A stretch of DNA of 64,000 nt from Methanosarcina sp. UBA5 (GTDB taxonomy: Archaea; Halobacteriota; Methanosarcinia; Methanosarcinales; Methanosarcinaceae): NCBI RefSeq assembly GCF_002505485.1, contig NZ_DAVG01000103.1:1-64000 (forward strand). The letters run 5' to 3'. The notes under the pieces are model-generated. The model saw nothing but the letters and a program-made list of their open reading frames with translations, did not search any database and had not been told where the DNA came from. The position numbers and the translations under genes are program-made. How positions within the stretch are numbered: position 1 is the first letter of the stretch; each line of letters begins with the position of its first letter. Of this stretch, positions 1 to 9,827 are shown one piece after another.

Positions 1-11
1 GAGATTTATCC

Positions 12-572
12 ATGAAGCTGATCGCGCTTTCCGATACTCATCTGAAGACCGGAGTGATTCCTCCGCAACTTCAAACATTCCTTGAAGAGTGTGATATTAT
101 AGTTCATGCCGGGGACTTTAGTACTATGGAAGCCTATCAGGCTTTCAACGCCACCGGCAAATTGAAGGCAGTTTTTGGAAATGATGACACTTCCGAGCTT
201 AAAAGACTCCTTCCCGAAAGACTGAAATTCGAGGTCAACGGTGTAAAAATTGGAGTTGTGCATGAGGCAGGACTTTCGGTTACAGATACAACTGCGCAGG
301 GTTACCTCGCAAAAGAAATGGAGGTAGACATTCTGATTTTCGGTCACCTTCACCGGCCCTTGATAGAGAAAAGGGATATTGTGCTTGTTTGTCCCGGTTC
401 TCCTACCAGACCCAGAATGTCAAACCCAAGTGTTGTAGAACTCGTAATCGAAAAAGGAAATATTAACGGTAGGATAATTGCTCTTGAGGGAGATACCTGT
501 GACTATATAAAGTTCCGGGATTCCCTGGAAAAACGCAAGCAGGAAGAAAACCAGAACAATAAAAAGGCTTAA
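12..572 (+). CDS. MJ0936/YfcE-type metallophosphoesterase
   Basis: This 186-residue protein has the full motif set of small calcineurin-like phosphodiesterases of the MJ0936/YfcE group. SDTH (Asp8, His10) is followed by HAGD (residues 32-35), GNDD (56-59), a VHE histidine near 84 and GHLHRP near 111-116. These residues normally bind two divalent metals. MJ0936-type enzymes hydrolyse model phosphodiesters in the cytoplasm, but their physiological substrate is not settled. The length is typical of the family. The last ~25 residues are a charged Lys/Glu/Asn tail. The ATG is the first in the window and gives a complete N-terminus. Family assignment is secure; the substrate is unknown. Confidence 0.9.
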   Translation: MKLIALSDTHLKTGVIPPQLQTFLEECDIIVHAGDFSTMEAYQAFNATGKLKAVFGNDDTSELKRLLPERLKFEVNGVKIGVVHEAGLSVTDTTAQGYLAKEMEVDILIFGHLHRPLIEKRDIVLVCPGSPTRPRMSNPSVVELVIEKGNINGRIIALEGDTCDYIKFRDSLEKRKQEENQNNKKA

Positions 573-715
573 GCATCTGAAACTGGTAGGGACTGCTGAA
601 GAGAATCACAATCTGGACTATCCTGTAGAATAACCCTGAGCAGTAGCTTATTTGCTGCTTGAGATCCGGCATATGCCTTGCTAAGCAGGGTTAGGGTATT
701 CAACGCAAGCTAGGT

Positions 716-952
716 TTACAATGTTTCCAGTTTGAACATGGCACCTGTGCCCTGAAGGCTTAGATATACCTTATCTCCAAATTCGAGAATTTTCTCAACA
801 CTGACATTGCTATTCCAGTTGTATACAAAATCGTAGCTGCCCTTCATGGGTTCAAATCCCAGAGACATTAGACGTTGGTTTATTTCTGACGGACGGGCTC
901 CTTCACTGCTGAACCAGACCAGAAGATAGGTTTTCACAGGATCATCTCGCAT
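716..952 (-). CDS. Small conserved-looking hypothetical protein (78 aa)
   Basis: A 78-residue soluble protein on the minus strand with an ATG start. It has no signal peptide, membrane segment or cysteine. Composition is balanced and it looks like a compact alpha/beta domain: a beta-like YLLVWF segment, a helical stretch near residues 19-32 and a C-terminal KVYLSL strand. I do not recognise a family. It lies alone between the phosphodiesterase gene and the convergent-side RPA operon. The coding call rests on amino-acid composition, the standard start and the lack of a better ORF on the other strand. No function is proposed. Confidence 0.6.
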   Translation of the reverse strand: MRDDPVKTYLLVWFSSEGARPSEINQRLMSLGFEPMKGSYDFVYNWNSNVSVEKILEFGDKVYLSLQGTGAMFKLETL

Positions 953-1233
953 ATCAATTTAATTATTTTACCCCTGAGTTTCATTCAAACACAAGTTACT
1001 TATTTTATACCATGTCTCGTTTATTTATGTATATTTTCCCTCTTCTGACTCTGAGGTTGTTGACAACAAGAACTGCTTATTTAATATAGAAGAAGTTTAA
1101 AATTAAATAGAAAACTCGGGAAAAAAGAGAAAAAAGAGTAAAGATTTTTGAGAATAACGTTGATTTTCTGAATAAAAAGATTAAGGGGTATTTACCCCCG
1201 ATTTTGATAGTATGGTTTTTATTCTTTTCGATT

Positions 1234-1803
1234 TCATTCCATTTCTTTGAGGGACTCAAGAGCCTTTTTGACTATTGCACGGTAGTAACTGGTATCAGTC
1301 GAATAGTGTTCTTTTGCAATTTTTGAGTTTTGATCTTCCTCTGCCTCAACTGCCCTTATCCTCTCAAGAGTCTGCTTTGCAGTATCAAGCACCCAGAGGT
1401 TCCGGGTAAGTTCATCTACCTGCTGGATAGACTCGGGACGGATAGAAGTCAGGACATTTCCATCATCTGTAGTATATGTGCTAGTTTTGCCCACAATTGC
1501 TACAAAAGCTGGCAGTTCACACTCGGCAAGGAATTGAGCTGCTTCAGGTTGGTACTGTCCGGCATAGACCAGGAAGGAACCTGTGGGATCTGAAACCCTT
1601 CCCCTCCAGTATTCGGAATCAGTACCGATATCTTCCTTTTCGATAAGTGTGCCAACAATGAAGATTCGATTTACTTTAGCTCCTGTGGGCGTCAGGACGT
1701 ACTGTGGAGCATATTGATCACTTTCGTCCCTTGAGGTCAGGTTCGAATCCTTCAATTCCTGGGCAAAAACCCTGCGGGCTGCTTCTCTGAAAAAGCCTGG
1801 CAT
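1234..1803 (-). CDS. RPA-associated OB-fold protein (COG3390 type)
   Basis: A 189-residue protein with a single OB-fold-like core (about residues 40-130: KVNRIFIVGTL, a WRGRVSDPTG turn, then FVAIVGK) and a charged helical C-terminus. Archaeal genomes commonly place such a COG3390 protein directly after an RPA gene; in haloarchaea these partners (RPAPs) belong with RPA in single-stranded-DNA binding and repair. The gene order here is exactly that: the stop codon of the upstream RPA gene is immediately followed by this ATG with no spacer, implying one transcript and coupled translation. It probably acts in the nucleoid with its partner. The family call is strong; the biochemical role is inferred from context. 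Confidence 0.85.
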   Translation of the reverse strand: MPGFFREAARRVFAQELKDSNLTSRDESDQYAPQYVLTPTGAKVNRIFIVGTLIEKEDIGTDSEYWRGRVSDPTGSFLVYAGQYQPEAAQFLAECELPAFVAIVGKTSTYTTDDGNVLTSIRPESIQQVDELTRNLWVLDTAKQTLERIRAVEAEEDQNSKIAKEHYSTDTSYYRAIVKKALESLKEME

Positions 1804-3075
1804 TTACTGCACCTCCGGCTTGGTAAGAGTTTCATTAAGCGTAAGCATTTCATCAAGCATATCTCTATCCAGAGAAGTCTTGGGAGTAATGGAATCCACA
1901 AGGATATAGCGATCAAGCTTGTGCCCGGTTACGGTATAGTACCTGCCCAGCAGCTCCTGTTTTAATTTATCCAGCACCACCCCGGGATCAAGGGCATCTG
2001 CGGCCATTGCAATTGCAGTATCGAGAGAAAGTCCTGCAAGCTCCTCAGTAAGTTCTCTGTTAATCAGGGCATCCTGAGTAGAAGTTCCGGAATCCAGAAC
2101 CGCTTTTATCCTCAGGTCGTATTCCCCCTTTACTTTTCCATGCTCTGGACAGGCACCCTTAACCAGAGCCCTTTTACACTCAGGGCAGCGTTTTATGAGG
2201 CCTGAACCGGTCTGAATATCCACCATTGCTCCGAAGTATGTGGAAGTTAAGGAGCCGACTTTGATATCTTCGTCAAGTTCTTCTATGGAACTTGACCTGT
2301 TAAGCTGGATCTGGATCTTACCGCCCCATTCGTTGACAACTACATTTTTTAACATGTAGCTCTTGCCCTCTTCCATGTCAGGAAGTTCGGAACTGGCCCA
2401 GTTAGTGAATTTGATAACCCCTGTAGGATCCCCTATAAGCCCTGCCTGCTCAATCGATTCGTGAGAGTTTTCCCATAGCTGAACCACTTTTCCTTTGACT
2501 GTAGTCCACTGGCCTCCAGCAAGGTCGGAGACGTTCCTGAGTTCAGACTCTCTTGGAGCTGGTATGAAGTCCCCGCCTCCAACTACAATGGTCTCATCCA
2601 GTTTTTCTATAGAAGTATTCTTGTTAAGCTGAACCTGGAACCTACCATTGTACTCTCCTACAACAACGCTCCTGAAGAAATAACTCTCTCCCTGTTCAAG
2701 CTCAGGCAATTCGGCATTTTTCCATGCGGTAAACTTTATAATTCCCGTTTCATCCCCCAGGAGCCCTACCTGAGAGATGGACTCATGAGTATTTTCCCAG
2801 AGCTGGACAACCTTTGCCTTAAGGTTTGCCCACTGCCCATTTTCCAAAATATCTATAATCTTTGTAAGATGCGGTTCAGCCTGCCTGACATAAAATTCAT
2901 TTTTAGGAATAGAGTATTTCTTCAAAAAGTAATTGGTCACGCTGCGCTGGGCCTCGTTTGAAGGAACTTTAAATTTCGTAATCAGTTCGTCAAGTCTGTT
3001 TTCGATATCCTCTACAGGTACATCGATGCCAAGCTTTAAAAATCGATCTCGAATAGATTCAGCTATTTGTTTCAT
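1804..3075 (-). CDS. Replication protein A (two OB folds plus zinc finger)
   Basis: A 423-residue archaeal single-stranded-DNA-binding protein. A helical N-terminus (about 1-70) is followed by two clearly duplicated OB folds (about 75-160 and 185-270); both carry the KVVQLWEN, GIIKFT/GVIKFT and VQLN/IQLN signatures. A C4-type or C3H zinc finger follows, with Cys297, Cys300, Cys309 and His312, and then a helical C-terminal region. Two OB folds plus a zinc finger matches the shorter RPA subunits known in Methanosarcina (RPA2/RPA3 type), not the four-OB RPA1. It should protect ssDNA in replication, recombination and repair. It is the first gene of an operon with the COG3390 partner. Confidence 0.93.
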   Translation of the reverse strand: MKQIAESIRDRFLKLGIDVPVEDIENRLDELITKFKVPSNEAQRSVTNYFLKKYSIPKNEFYVRQAEPHLTKIIDILENGQWANLKAKVVQLWENTHESISQVGLLGDETGIIKFTAWKNAELPELEQGESYFFRSVVVGEYNGRFQVQLNKNTSIEKLDETIVVGGGDFIPAPRESELRNVSDLAGGQWTTVKGKVVQLWENSHESIEQAGLIGDPTGVIKFTNWASSELPDMEEGKSYMLKNVVVNEWGGKIQIQLNRSSSIEELDEDIKVGSLTSTYFGAMVDIQTGSGLIKRCPECKRALVKGACPEHGKVKGEYDLRIKAVLDSGTSTQDALINRELTEELAGLSLDTAIAMAADALDPGVVLDKLKQELLGRYYTVTGHKLDRYILVDSITPKTSLDRDMLDEMLTLNETLTKPEVQ

Positions 3076-3579
3076 TCTTCCTACCTCAAGCCTCTTGTTT
3101 ATCTTTATTGTATAGAGAGGCGTTTTAAACTATAACGCCACAGCATATAAAGTTAAGGAAAGCAGAGTGAAAGTATTGATAGTAAGGCCGCAATCAGTAT
3201 ACAGTATAGCTCTTATTAAAGACTACGAAACCCTGAAGAATTGGCCCCTGAGACTCACTCTTATGAAGGGGAAACTATTATTTTAGAACTGTTTTTAAAT
3301 TCCTAATGCATAATACCTGCGTCCTGCTTGAGTTCAATTTTGAAGTTACTTCAAGTTTTCATTCAAATTTTTTAAAGAGACTATGAGTGCATGCTGTACT
3401 TAAACTTATTTGAGGTTTTGCCAAAATTGACTAAAATACGTTAAATGCAAAAAAGTGATCTACAATTGTCTATTTGATCAAAAAGTTACTTTTGGTACCT
3501 TTAAAATCGCACCATGAAATGCCGCTAAATATGGAGTCAAAAAATAAAAACTTAATTAATGTTACATACACATATTAAA
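3076..3579. other. Intergenic region, AT-rich
   Basis: About 500 bp upstream of the RPA operon (minus strand) and downstream of the decayed surface gene. It must contain the RPA promoter near its left end. No further gene or RNA was recognised. Confidence 0.5.
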
Positions 3580-4596
3580 TTAGCATTTAATATAATTTTT
3601 TTTATATTTTGTATAAAGTGCAGACTCTGGGGGTTCGACTCCGTTTACTGAAATCAAAACGACAAGATCCTGAAAATCAGCACCAGAGCTGCTCAGGTTT
3701 TCATTACCCAGCTCAAAAATATATATAGCTTCATTTTCCTTGAGCTTGATACTACCGTTATCGACATTTTTCTTTACAAATTTTTCAATTGAGTCTTGAT
3801 ATTGAAATCCGGAGATATCAGGAACACAGTCTCCATTCTTAAGAACCTTGAAATTGGACGGATGAACCGAAGTGCTAACTGTAAGGATTTTTTGCAGGTT
3901 ATCATATTCCCAGGAACAAGCCTCGACCGTTACATTCGTATCTGCCATAAAGGAAATTGGAGATTCCCAGAAGCAAGGATTTCCTTTATTAGTGAATTCC
4001 CATTCGATGGATTCATGTAATCTCCCAGGGATTTTAAGTATAATTCCCTAACTTGAGGCAGCAAGTAATTGGAAACGCTACCATCGTTCTTTGACCATGC
4101 ACATCAGCTTCCCTAATAAAAGCACAACCAGGTACAGTTGCATTGACCGTGAAGTTGCCCGTCGGTACTACCGTATTGTTGTCTATCACATTAAAATTCA
4201 CGTTAAAACTCGCCTGGATACTATGGCTGGAAAACAGATTATTGAAGATATAGGTGGAACCGGCCCAACGGGATTCCCGTCCACTAGAACTTCAAGAACT
4301 TTATAGTTGTCAGCAGGCGTTATACTGAAGATTACGTTGCTGCCAGCAAGCATATATGTTTTTCCTGCAGGAGAAATACTGTCCCCGAACCCTGAAGAAG
4401 CCTCAGTTAAATAACTGCCTGGCTTCGTTGCATTCTGCGTTGACGTCGTCTCATTTTGCGAGAAATTATGGGCTTCGATCAAGAGATTTGCCCTGGATGA
4501 ACTTTCCGGAATATTGGGATACACCAGTGACGCAGCAGTATGATCGTCAACACGACCATCAACATTTGCCCGTATATCTCTGAAACGACCTGGCAT
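3580..4596 (-). pseudogene. Decayed surface-protein gene, at least two frame breaks
   Basis: Read on the minus strand, the first part (4596 to about 4260) encodes a segment with AGSNVIFSITPADNYKVLEV and VDGNPVGPV. This is the typical first half of the glycine/valine-rich repeat found in archaeal surface proteins. The expected continuation, TYIFNNLFSSHSIQASF, is present in another frame just after and stays open to a TAA at 4034-4036. A third frame then carries the remainder (3580-3948, opening upstream without a start codon as WEFTNKGNPCFWESPISF). The simplest reading is one gene of roughly 330 codons broken by a frameshift near 4260 and another near 4035. Alternatively the 122-residue downstream ORF is an intact gene. 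No signal peptide remains. Confidence 0.55.
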
Positions 4597-5356
4597 CTCT
4601 CGCCAAGAGTCCTTTACTTTTTACCCTCCACGATAAGAATCACTTTATAAAGATTTAATTTTTGATTATTTAGACTGTCGCCACTTTTTGAGATTAAATA
4701 AACTGACTAAGAAAAACTGTTAATTACGGTTATCGAAGATATATTCATATTCTATGGTGTATTGAAGAATCGAGTTCAGAAAAAGAGAAATGAGAAAATC
4801 AAATATATTAACGCAGATTCTCAGGGCTGACCGAAAAAGTTACTCCATAATAGATTTTCCAGATACTTCAATACTATTTAAGGTTTTTTATTTTTTGGAT
4901 TTATAGGATATAGAGCACTTTGAAGGATTTCAAAAATTATACCAATATTTTATGAGAGTTGTCGCGACTATTTATCAAATGTGTAGTAGTTGATTAAAAT
5001 AATGGTAGAAAAAGTTCTTCAAGAATTGCCCTGCTTCTCAAAGGTTAGGAAGCATAAGGCATAAAAAGTAGGAAATACATGCCTAAGTTATGAGATAAAT
5101 AAGTTTCGATGCCTTCAAAAAGATAAATGCCCTGTAAAAGCTAAAAATGGGATAGAATTCTTTTTAGAGTTTCTGAATTTATATTATAGAGTTGTTTATC
5201 CTGTAGAAGAACTTATTTCTTAATTATAGAGGGATTACTTTTTTATTGTTAGCTGTCCCTTATACAGACACCGTACTCTAGATATATTTAAGAATAGTAA
5301 TCTTGTTTAAAACTTTTGAAGGTAATGTATAAATTCTAAAAAAGGTTCTTTAAATT
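4597..5356. other. Intergenic region, no gene recognised
   Basis: About 760 bp of AT-rich DNA before the nucleotide-sugar operon. Only very short open fragments are visible, for example around 5001-5063, and none could be assigned. The operon promoter should lie near the right end. Confidence 0.5.
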
Positions 5357-6574
5357 ATGAAAGCTATTATCCTTGCAGCAGGAGAAGGGCTGCGCTGCAG
5401 GCCTCTTACTCTAACTCGTTCGAAAGTAATGCTTCCTATAGCCAACAGGCCTATTTTAGAGCATGTAATAGGTTCGCTTGAAAAAAATGGAATAACTGAC
5501 ATTATATTGATTGTTGGATATAAAAAAGAACGCATAATGGACTATTTTGAAGACGGGCTGAATTTAGGAGTAAAAATAAAGTACGTTGAACAGAAAGCTC
5601 AGCTGGGTACTGCACATGCAATTGAGCAGGCAAAAAAGTGGATTGGCCCCGAGGACTCAGAATTTCTTGTGCTCAATGGAGACAACTTGGTGGAACCGAA
5701 AACTATAGCGGACCTTCTGAATAATTATGAAGGAGATGCAAGCCTTCTGACTGTTCGGATGGAAGAGACCACGGGTTATGGTGTGGTTCTTAAAGAAAAA
5801 AAGAGAGTTACAAAAATCCTGGAAAAAAGGCCTGGAGACCTGAGCCGTATTGTAAATACCGGAATTTACATTTTTACGCCGCAAGTCTTTGAAACCATTG
5901 AAAAGACCCCGATATCCGAAAACGGAGAATATGCAATAACCGATACTCTCCAGCTTATGATTGACGAAGGGAAAATCGTTACTTCCGTTCCCACCGAATC
6001 AAAATGGCTTGATGCTGTCCATGCTTGGGATCTATTAAAAGCAAATGCCATAGTCTTAAATTCCTCCAGGAACCTGGAGCTTGAAGGAGAAATTGAAAAG
6101 GGAGTTTTCCTCAGTGGAAAGGTGGCAGTAGGAAAGAATACTAGGATTCGTTCAGGAACTTACATTGTAGGCCCTGTAGTCATAGGTGAAAATTGCGATA
6201 TCGGCCCCAATGTAGTTATTCTGCCCTCCACAACAATAGGAGACAATGTATCGATCAGGTCATTTACCGAAATACAGAACAGCATAATAATGAATGACTG
6301 CAGGATATACTCGCATGGGCAAATCTCTAATTCCATAATTGGAAGCAACAATACAATTGGCTCAGGTTTCTTTGTTGAAGAAAAAGAAGGTCTGTCGATT
6401 ATTATGAACGGAACTATTCATCGAGCTCCCAAACTCGGCACCATCTTCGGAGACGACAACCGGATTGGGAATAGCATACTTGTGAAGGCCGGAGTAACAA
6501 TAGCTGTTGACTGTCAGGTTGAATCTGGAAATACCATATACAGGGATCTGTCCCGTCATTCGGTTGTTCTTTAA
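5357..6574 (+). CDS. Sugar-1-phosphate nucleotidyltransferase with left-handed beta-helix (GlmU-like)
   Basis: A 405-residue protein. The N-terminal nucleotidyltransferase domain (about 1-230) starts with LAAGEGLRCRPLT, followed by KVMLPIANRP, and has LNGDNLV as the metal-binding Asp region. The C-terminal part (about 240-400) is a left-handed beta-helix of hexapeptide repeats (VVIGENCDIGPNV). This is the architecture of archaeal bifunctional GlmU-like enzymes, which join a nucleotide to a sugar-1-phosphate and may acetylate it. The signature loop reads GEGLR, not the usual G-x-G-T-R. It is the first gene of a four-gene operon ending in a second paralog, so the two probably use different sugars or split the two activities. 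The exact substrate cannot be read from sequence. Confidence 0.85.
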   Translation: MKAIILAAGEGLRCRPLTLTRSKVMLPIANRPILEHVIGSLEKNGITDIILIVGYKKERIMDYFEDGLNLGVKIKYVEQKAQLGTAHAIEQAKKWIGPEDSEFLVLNGDNLVEPKTIADLLNNYEGDASLLTVRMEETTGYGVVLKEKKRVTKILEKRPGDLSRIVNTGIYIFTPQVFETIEKTPISENGEYAITDTLQLMIDEGKIVTSVPTESKWLDAVHAWDLLKANAIVLNSSRNLELEGEIEKGVFLSGKVAVGKNTRIRSGTYIVGPVVIGENCDIGPNVVILPSTTIGDNVSIRSFTEIQNSIIMNDCRIYSHGQISNSIIGSNNTIGSGFFVEEKEGLSIIMNGTIHRAPKLGTIFGDDNRIGNSILVKAGVTIAVDCQVESGNTIYRDLSRHSVVL

Positions 6575-6592
6575 TCCTAAAAAGGTGGAAAA

Positions 6593-8446
6593 ATGTGTGG
6601 AATTGTAGGATATGCAGGGGAAAACTCTGCTGCACCTGTCATCATAGAATCTCTCAAAAAACTCGAGTACCGTGGATATGATTCTGCTGGAATTTCAATT
6701 CTGGGCAGCGGAATCGATACTTATAAGTCAGTAGGTAAAATTGTAAACCTTGAAGCCACAATCCCAGACAGAATAAGTGGCAACATTGGAATAGGGCATA
6801 CCCGCTGGGCAACCCACGGACGACCCAGCACAATAAATGCTCATCCGCATACCTCCGGAAATCCATGTAAGATCTCGGTTGTACATAACGGAATCATAGA
6901 GAACTACATGGCATTGAAAGAGCAACTGACTGCAGAAGGATATGAATTTAAATCGGAAACTGATACCGAAGTTGTCGCACACCTCCTGCATAAGCACATA
7001 TACGGAAAGCCCGATGGAAGAGAAGCAAAATGCGAACTTCTTACAGGACTGCGGGAAGCGCTAAAAGAGATTGAAGGTTCTTATGCCCTTGCAGTTCTCT
7101 GTGCTGACGAACAAGGAAAACTCGTGCTTGCCCGGAAAGACAGCCCACTTGTTATAGGACTCGGCAAGGGAGAGAACTTTGCCGCATCGGATGTAACAGC
7201 TTTTTTGAATTATACAAGGGATGTCATTTTCGTAAATGACTTTGAAACCGCAGTTATGACTCCTACCAGTGTAGAGATCTTTGACAGAGAAGGAAAAGTC
7301 CGCGAAAAGAAGATAGAAAAGATTGAGTGGGACTTTGAAGCTGCTGAAAAAGCCGGTTACGAACACTTCATGCTCAAGGAGATCCACGAACAGGTTAGTG
7401 CGATTCATAATACACTCGCAGGAAAGGTTTCGGAGCTTGAGGGAACGATTTCTCTCAAAGAACTTAATATGACAGAGGATGAGATAAAGAAGCTCTCAAG
7501 GGTTCAGATTCTGGCATGTGGAACCTCCTGGCACGCAGGACTGCTTGGAAAATACCTTTTTGAGCAGCTTGCAGGAATTCACTGCGATATAGATATATGC
7601 TCGGAATACAGGTACAGAAGCCCAGTTATAAGCGATGGAACTCTTGCCATTGCAATCACCCAATCAGGAGAGACTGCAGATACCCTCGCGGCTGTTAGGG
7701 AAATAATGTCCTACAACTGCCCTACGCTTGCGATTACAAACGTTGTAGGGAGCACCATTACAAGAGAAGTTAACAGTGTACTCTATACCAGAGCAGGACC
7801 TGAGATAGGAGTTGCCGCGACCAAGACCTTCAGTACCCAGCTTACACTTCTTTATCTACTTGCCGTAAAGTTCGCACTATCAAGAGGCAAGCTAAGTCCT
7901 AATTATGTAAAAGGATTCATTACAGGTCTAAGAAAAATACCAGGTCAGATTCAGCAGATCCTTAACCAGAAAGAAGCAGTGAAGGAATGTGCGGAGAATT
8001 TTGCTCACGCAAATAACTATTTCTTCCTCGGCAGGCACCTTAACTATCCGATTGCTCTTGAAGGTGCTCTCAAGTTAAAAGAGATTTCATATTTGCATGC
8101 TGAGGGTTTTGCCGCAGGCGAACTTAAGCATGGACCGATTGCCCTGCTTGAGAAAGGAACCCCTGTAGTTACCATTGCAACAAGAGGGCAGACTTACGAT
8201 AAGGTGTTGAGCAATATAAAGGAAGTAAAGGCCAGGGATGCTACGGTTATTGCAGTGGCAGATAACAAAGATACCGAGATTGGAAAATATGCGGATGTTG
8301 TCCTTACAATTCCTCAAAGTAGCGAACTGCTTTCTCCGCTACTCAGTGTTGTAGTCCTCCAACTGCTTGCTTATTATACTGCTCTTGCGCGGGGATGCTC
8401 GATTGACAAACCACGCAATCTTGCAAAAAGTGTTACCGTGGAATAA
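6593..8446 (+). CDS. glmS: Glutamine-fructose-6-phosphate aminotransferase (isomerising)
   Basis: A 617-residue enzyme of full family length. It makes glucosamine-6-phosphate from fructose-6-phosphate and glutamine. The N-terminal glutaminase domain begins MCGIVGYAG with the catalytic Cys2, and has the GHTRWATHG and HNGIIENY motifs. Two SIS sugar-isomerase domains follow, with ACGTSWHAG and SQSGETADT-like loops (here TQSGETADT) and a C-terminal KPRNLAKSVTVE, the classical end that shapes the active site. It starts 18 bp after the upstream nucleotidyltransferase, with an AAGGTGG ribosome-binding site, so it is co-transcribed. It supplies amino sugars for surface glycans and coenzymes. Confidence 0.97.
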   Translation: MCGIVGYAGENSAAPVIIESLKKLEYRGYDSAGISILGSGIDTYKSVGKIVNLEATIPDRISGNIGIGHTRWATHGRPSTINAHPHTSGNPCKISVVHNGIIENYMALKEQLTAEGYEFKSETDTEVVAHLLHKHIYGKPDGREAKCELLTGLREALKEIEGSYALAVLCADEQGKLVLARKDSPLVIGLGKGENFAASDVTAFLNYTRDVIFVNDFETAVMTPTSVEIFDREGKVREKKIEKIEWDFEAAEKAGYEHFMLKEIHEQVSAIHNTLAGKVSELEGTISLKELNMTEDEIKKLSRVQILACGTSWHAGLLGKYLFEQLAGIHCDIDICSEYRYRSPVISDGTLAIAITQSGETADTLAAVREIMSYNCPTLAITNVVGSTITREVNSVLYTRAGPEIGVAATKTFSTQLTLLYLLAVKFALSRGKLSPNYVKGFITGLRKIPGQIQQILNQKEAVKECAENFAHANNYFFLGRHLNYPIALEGALKLKEISYLHAEGFAAGELKHGPIALLEKGTPVVTIATRGQTYDKVLSNIKEVKARDATVIAVADNKDTEIGKYADVVLTIPQSSELLSPLLSVVVLQLLAYYTALARGCSIDKPRNLAKSVTVE

Positions 8447-8513
8447 TGGAAAGGCAGAAAATTAGATCAAAAAATCAAAGAATTCAAGAAAATACACTTC
8501 AGGAAATTTCGGA

Positions 8514-9827
8514 ATGGGATATATGAAACTCTTCGGATCTTCAGGAATAAGAGGGATAGCAAACAAAGAAATTACGCCCGAACTTGCACTTAACGTAGGG
8601 CTTGTATTGGGAAGCCGTAAAAAGACTGCAGTTATCGGGAGGGACCCTAGAGTTTCGGCCCCTATGATCGAACATGCCCTGATTGCAGGAATGACTGCAG
8701 CAGGCTGTGCTGTTACAGAGATAGGCCTTGTATCTACCCCAACCCTGGCATATGCAGCCAGAGAATACGAATGCGGTGTAATGGTTACCGCTTCCCATAA
8801 TCCCTCGGAGTATGTAGGGATCAAACTATGGAATCCTGACGGCATGGCCTTTGACTCGGCACAGCAGGAAGAGATCGAAAAGGCGATTGAAGATAAGGAC
8901 TTTTCCAGGGTTCCCTGGAACCTGATAGGCAAATTTGAGGAAGACGGAAGCGCTATCCGGGCTCATATGAATATGATCAAAAAACTTGTAGGAAATTCCA
9001 GCCTGAAAGTCGTACTGGACTGCGGATGTGGGGCAGGAGGAACAATTACTCCTTATCTCCTTCAGGAGCTGGGCTGTGAGGTAATAACCCTGAACGCTCA
9101 GCCTGATGGCCACTTCCCTGCGAGAAAACCTGAGCCAAACGATGAAAACCTTTCCATGCTCAAAAAAGCTGTTGTAGATTTCGGGGCTAATCTTGGAATT
9201 GCACATGATGGCGATGCGGACAGGATGATGGCAGTGGATGAGAAAGGCAACTTTGTTTCAGGAGACGAAATGCTTGCAATTTTCGGGCGATATGAGTGCA
9301 GTGGTAGGAAAGGAACGGTCGTCGTGCCTGTGGACACTTCAATGATGGTTGACGATTCCCTTCAGGGTTCGGAGATTGTGAGGACAAGAGTCGGGGACGT
9401 TTACGTCGCAGAGGGCATAAAACAGTGCGGTGCTATCTATGGAGGCGAACCTTCAGGAAGCTGGATTTTCCCGAAGATTTCATACTGTCCGGATGGGATT
9501 TACGCAGCAGCAAAACTTGTCGAGATTGTAAAGGAGAAGAAATTAAGCGAGCTTCGAGAAGAGCTTCCCAGGTATGCCACAAAAAGAGAAGCTTTCCCCT
9601 GCGCAAACGAGAAGAAGACAGAGTTTATGAAAAAAGTTAAGGCTAAACTCGAGCCCCTGGGAAAAGTTCTTGATATAGACGGCATTCGCGTGGAGATGGA
9701 AAACGGCTGGGTACTTGTCCGCCCCTCGGGCACTGAAGCAAAAGTTAGAATCACGGCTGAGGCCCGGGAAAACGTTGATGAGATTTTCGAGATGGCTGAA
9801 AAGATAGTAAAGGAGGCACTTGAATGA
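8514..9827 (+). CDS. glmM: Phosphoglucosamine mutase
   Basis: A 437-residue alpha-D-phosphohexomutase. The active-site phosphoserine loop TASHNPSEY places Ser94. The metal loop is DGDADRMM, the sugar-binding loop is GGEPSGSW and the C-terminal phosphate-binding loop is RPSGTEAKVRI. All four domains of the superfamily are present. Position between glmS and a GlmU-like gene supports phosphoglucosamine mutase (GlcN-6-P to GlcN-1-P) over a general phosphomannomutase role, although archaeal enzymes can be bifunctional. The start could be ATG at 8514 (MGYMKLFG) or ATG at 8523 (MKLFG, the usual beginning of homologs). The 3' end overlaps the next gene by 4 bp (ATGA). Confidence 0.93.
   Translation: MGYMKLFGSSGIRGIANKEITPELALNVGLVLGSRKKTAVIGRDPRVSAPMIEHALIAGMTAAGCAVTEIGLVSTPTLAYAAREYECGVMVTASHNPSEYVGIKLWNPDGMAFDSAQQEEIEKAIEDKDFSRVPWNLIGKFEEDGSAIRAHMNMIKKLVGNSSLKVVLDCGCGAGGTITPYLLQELGCEVITLNAQPDGHFPARKPEPNDENLSMLKKAVVDFGANLGIAHDGDADRMMAVDEKGNFVSGDEMLAIFGRYECSGRKGTVVVPVDTSMMVDDSLQGSEIVRTRVGDVYVAEGIKQCGAIYGGEPSGSWIFPKISYCPDGIYAAAKLVEIVKEKKLSELREELPRYATKREAFPCANEKKTEFMKKVKAKLEPLGKVLDIDGIRVEMENGWVLVRPSGTEAKVRITAEARENVDEIFEMAEKIVKEALE

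Noticed and set aside
840..866. TGGGTTCAAATCCCA, which looks like a tRNA T-arm
   Set aside because: It lies within the 78-residue coding region, and no acceptor, D or anticodon arms could be built around it. Similar GGTTCGAATCC-like strings at about 1740 and 43604 are also inside genes.
8462..8932. 156-codon minus-strand open frame over the start of glmM
   Set aside because: It is antisense to the certain glmM gene and shows no family features.
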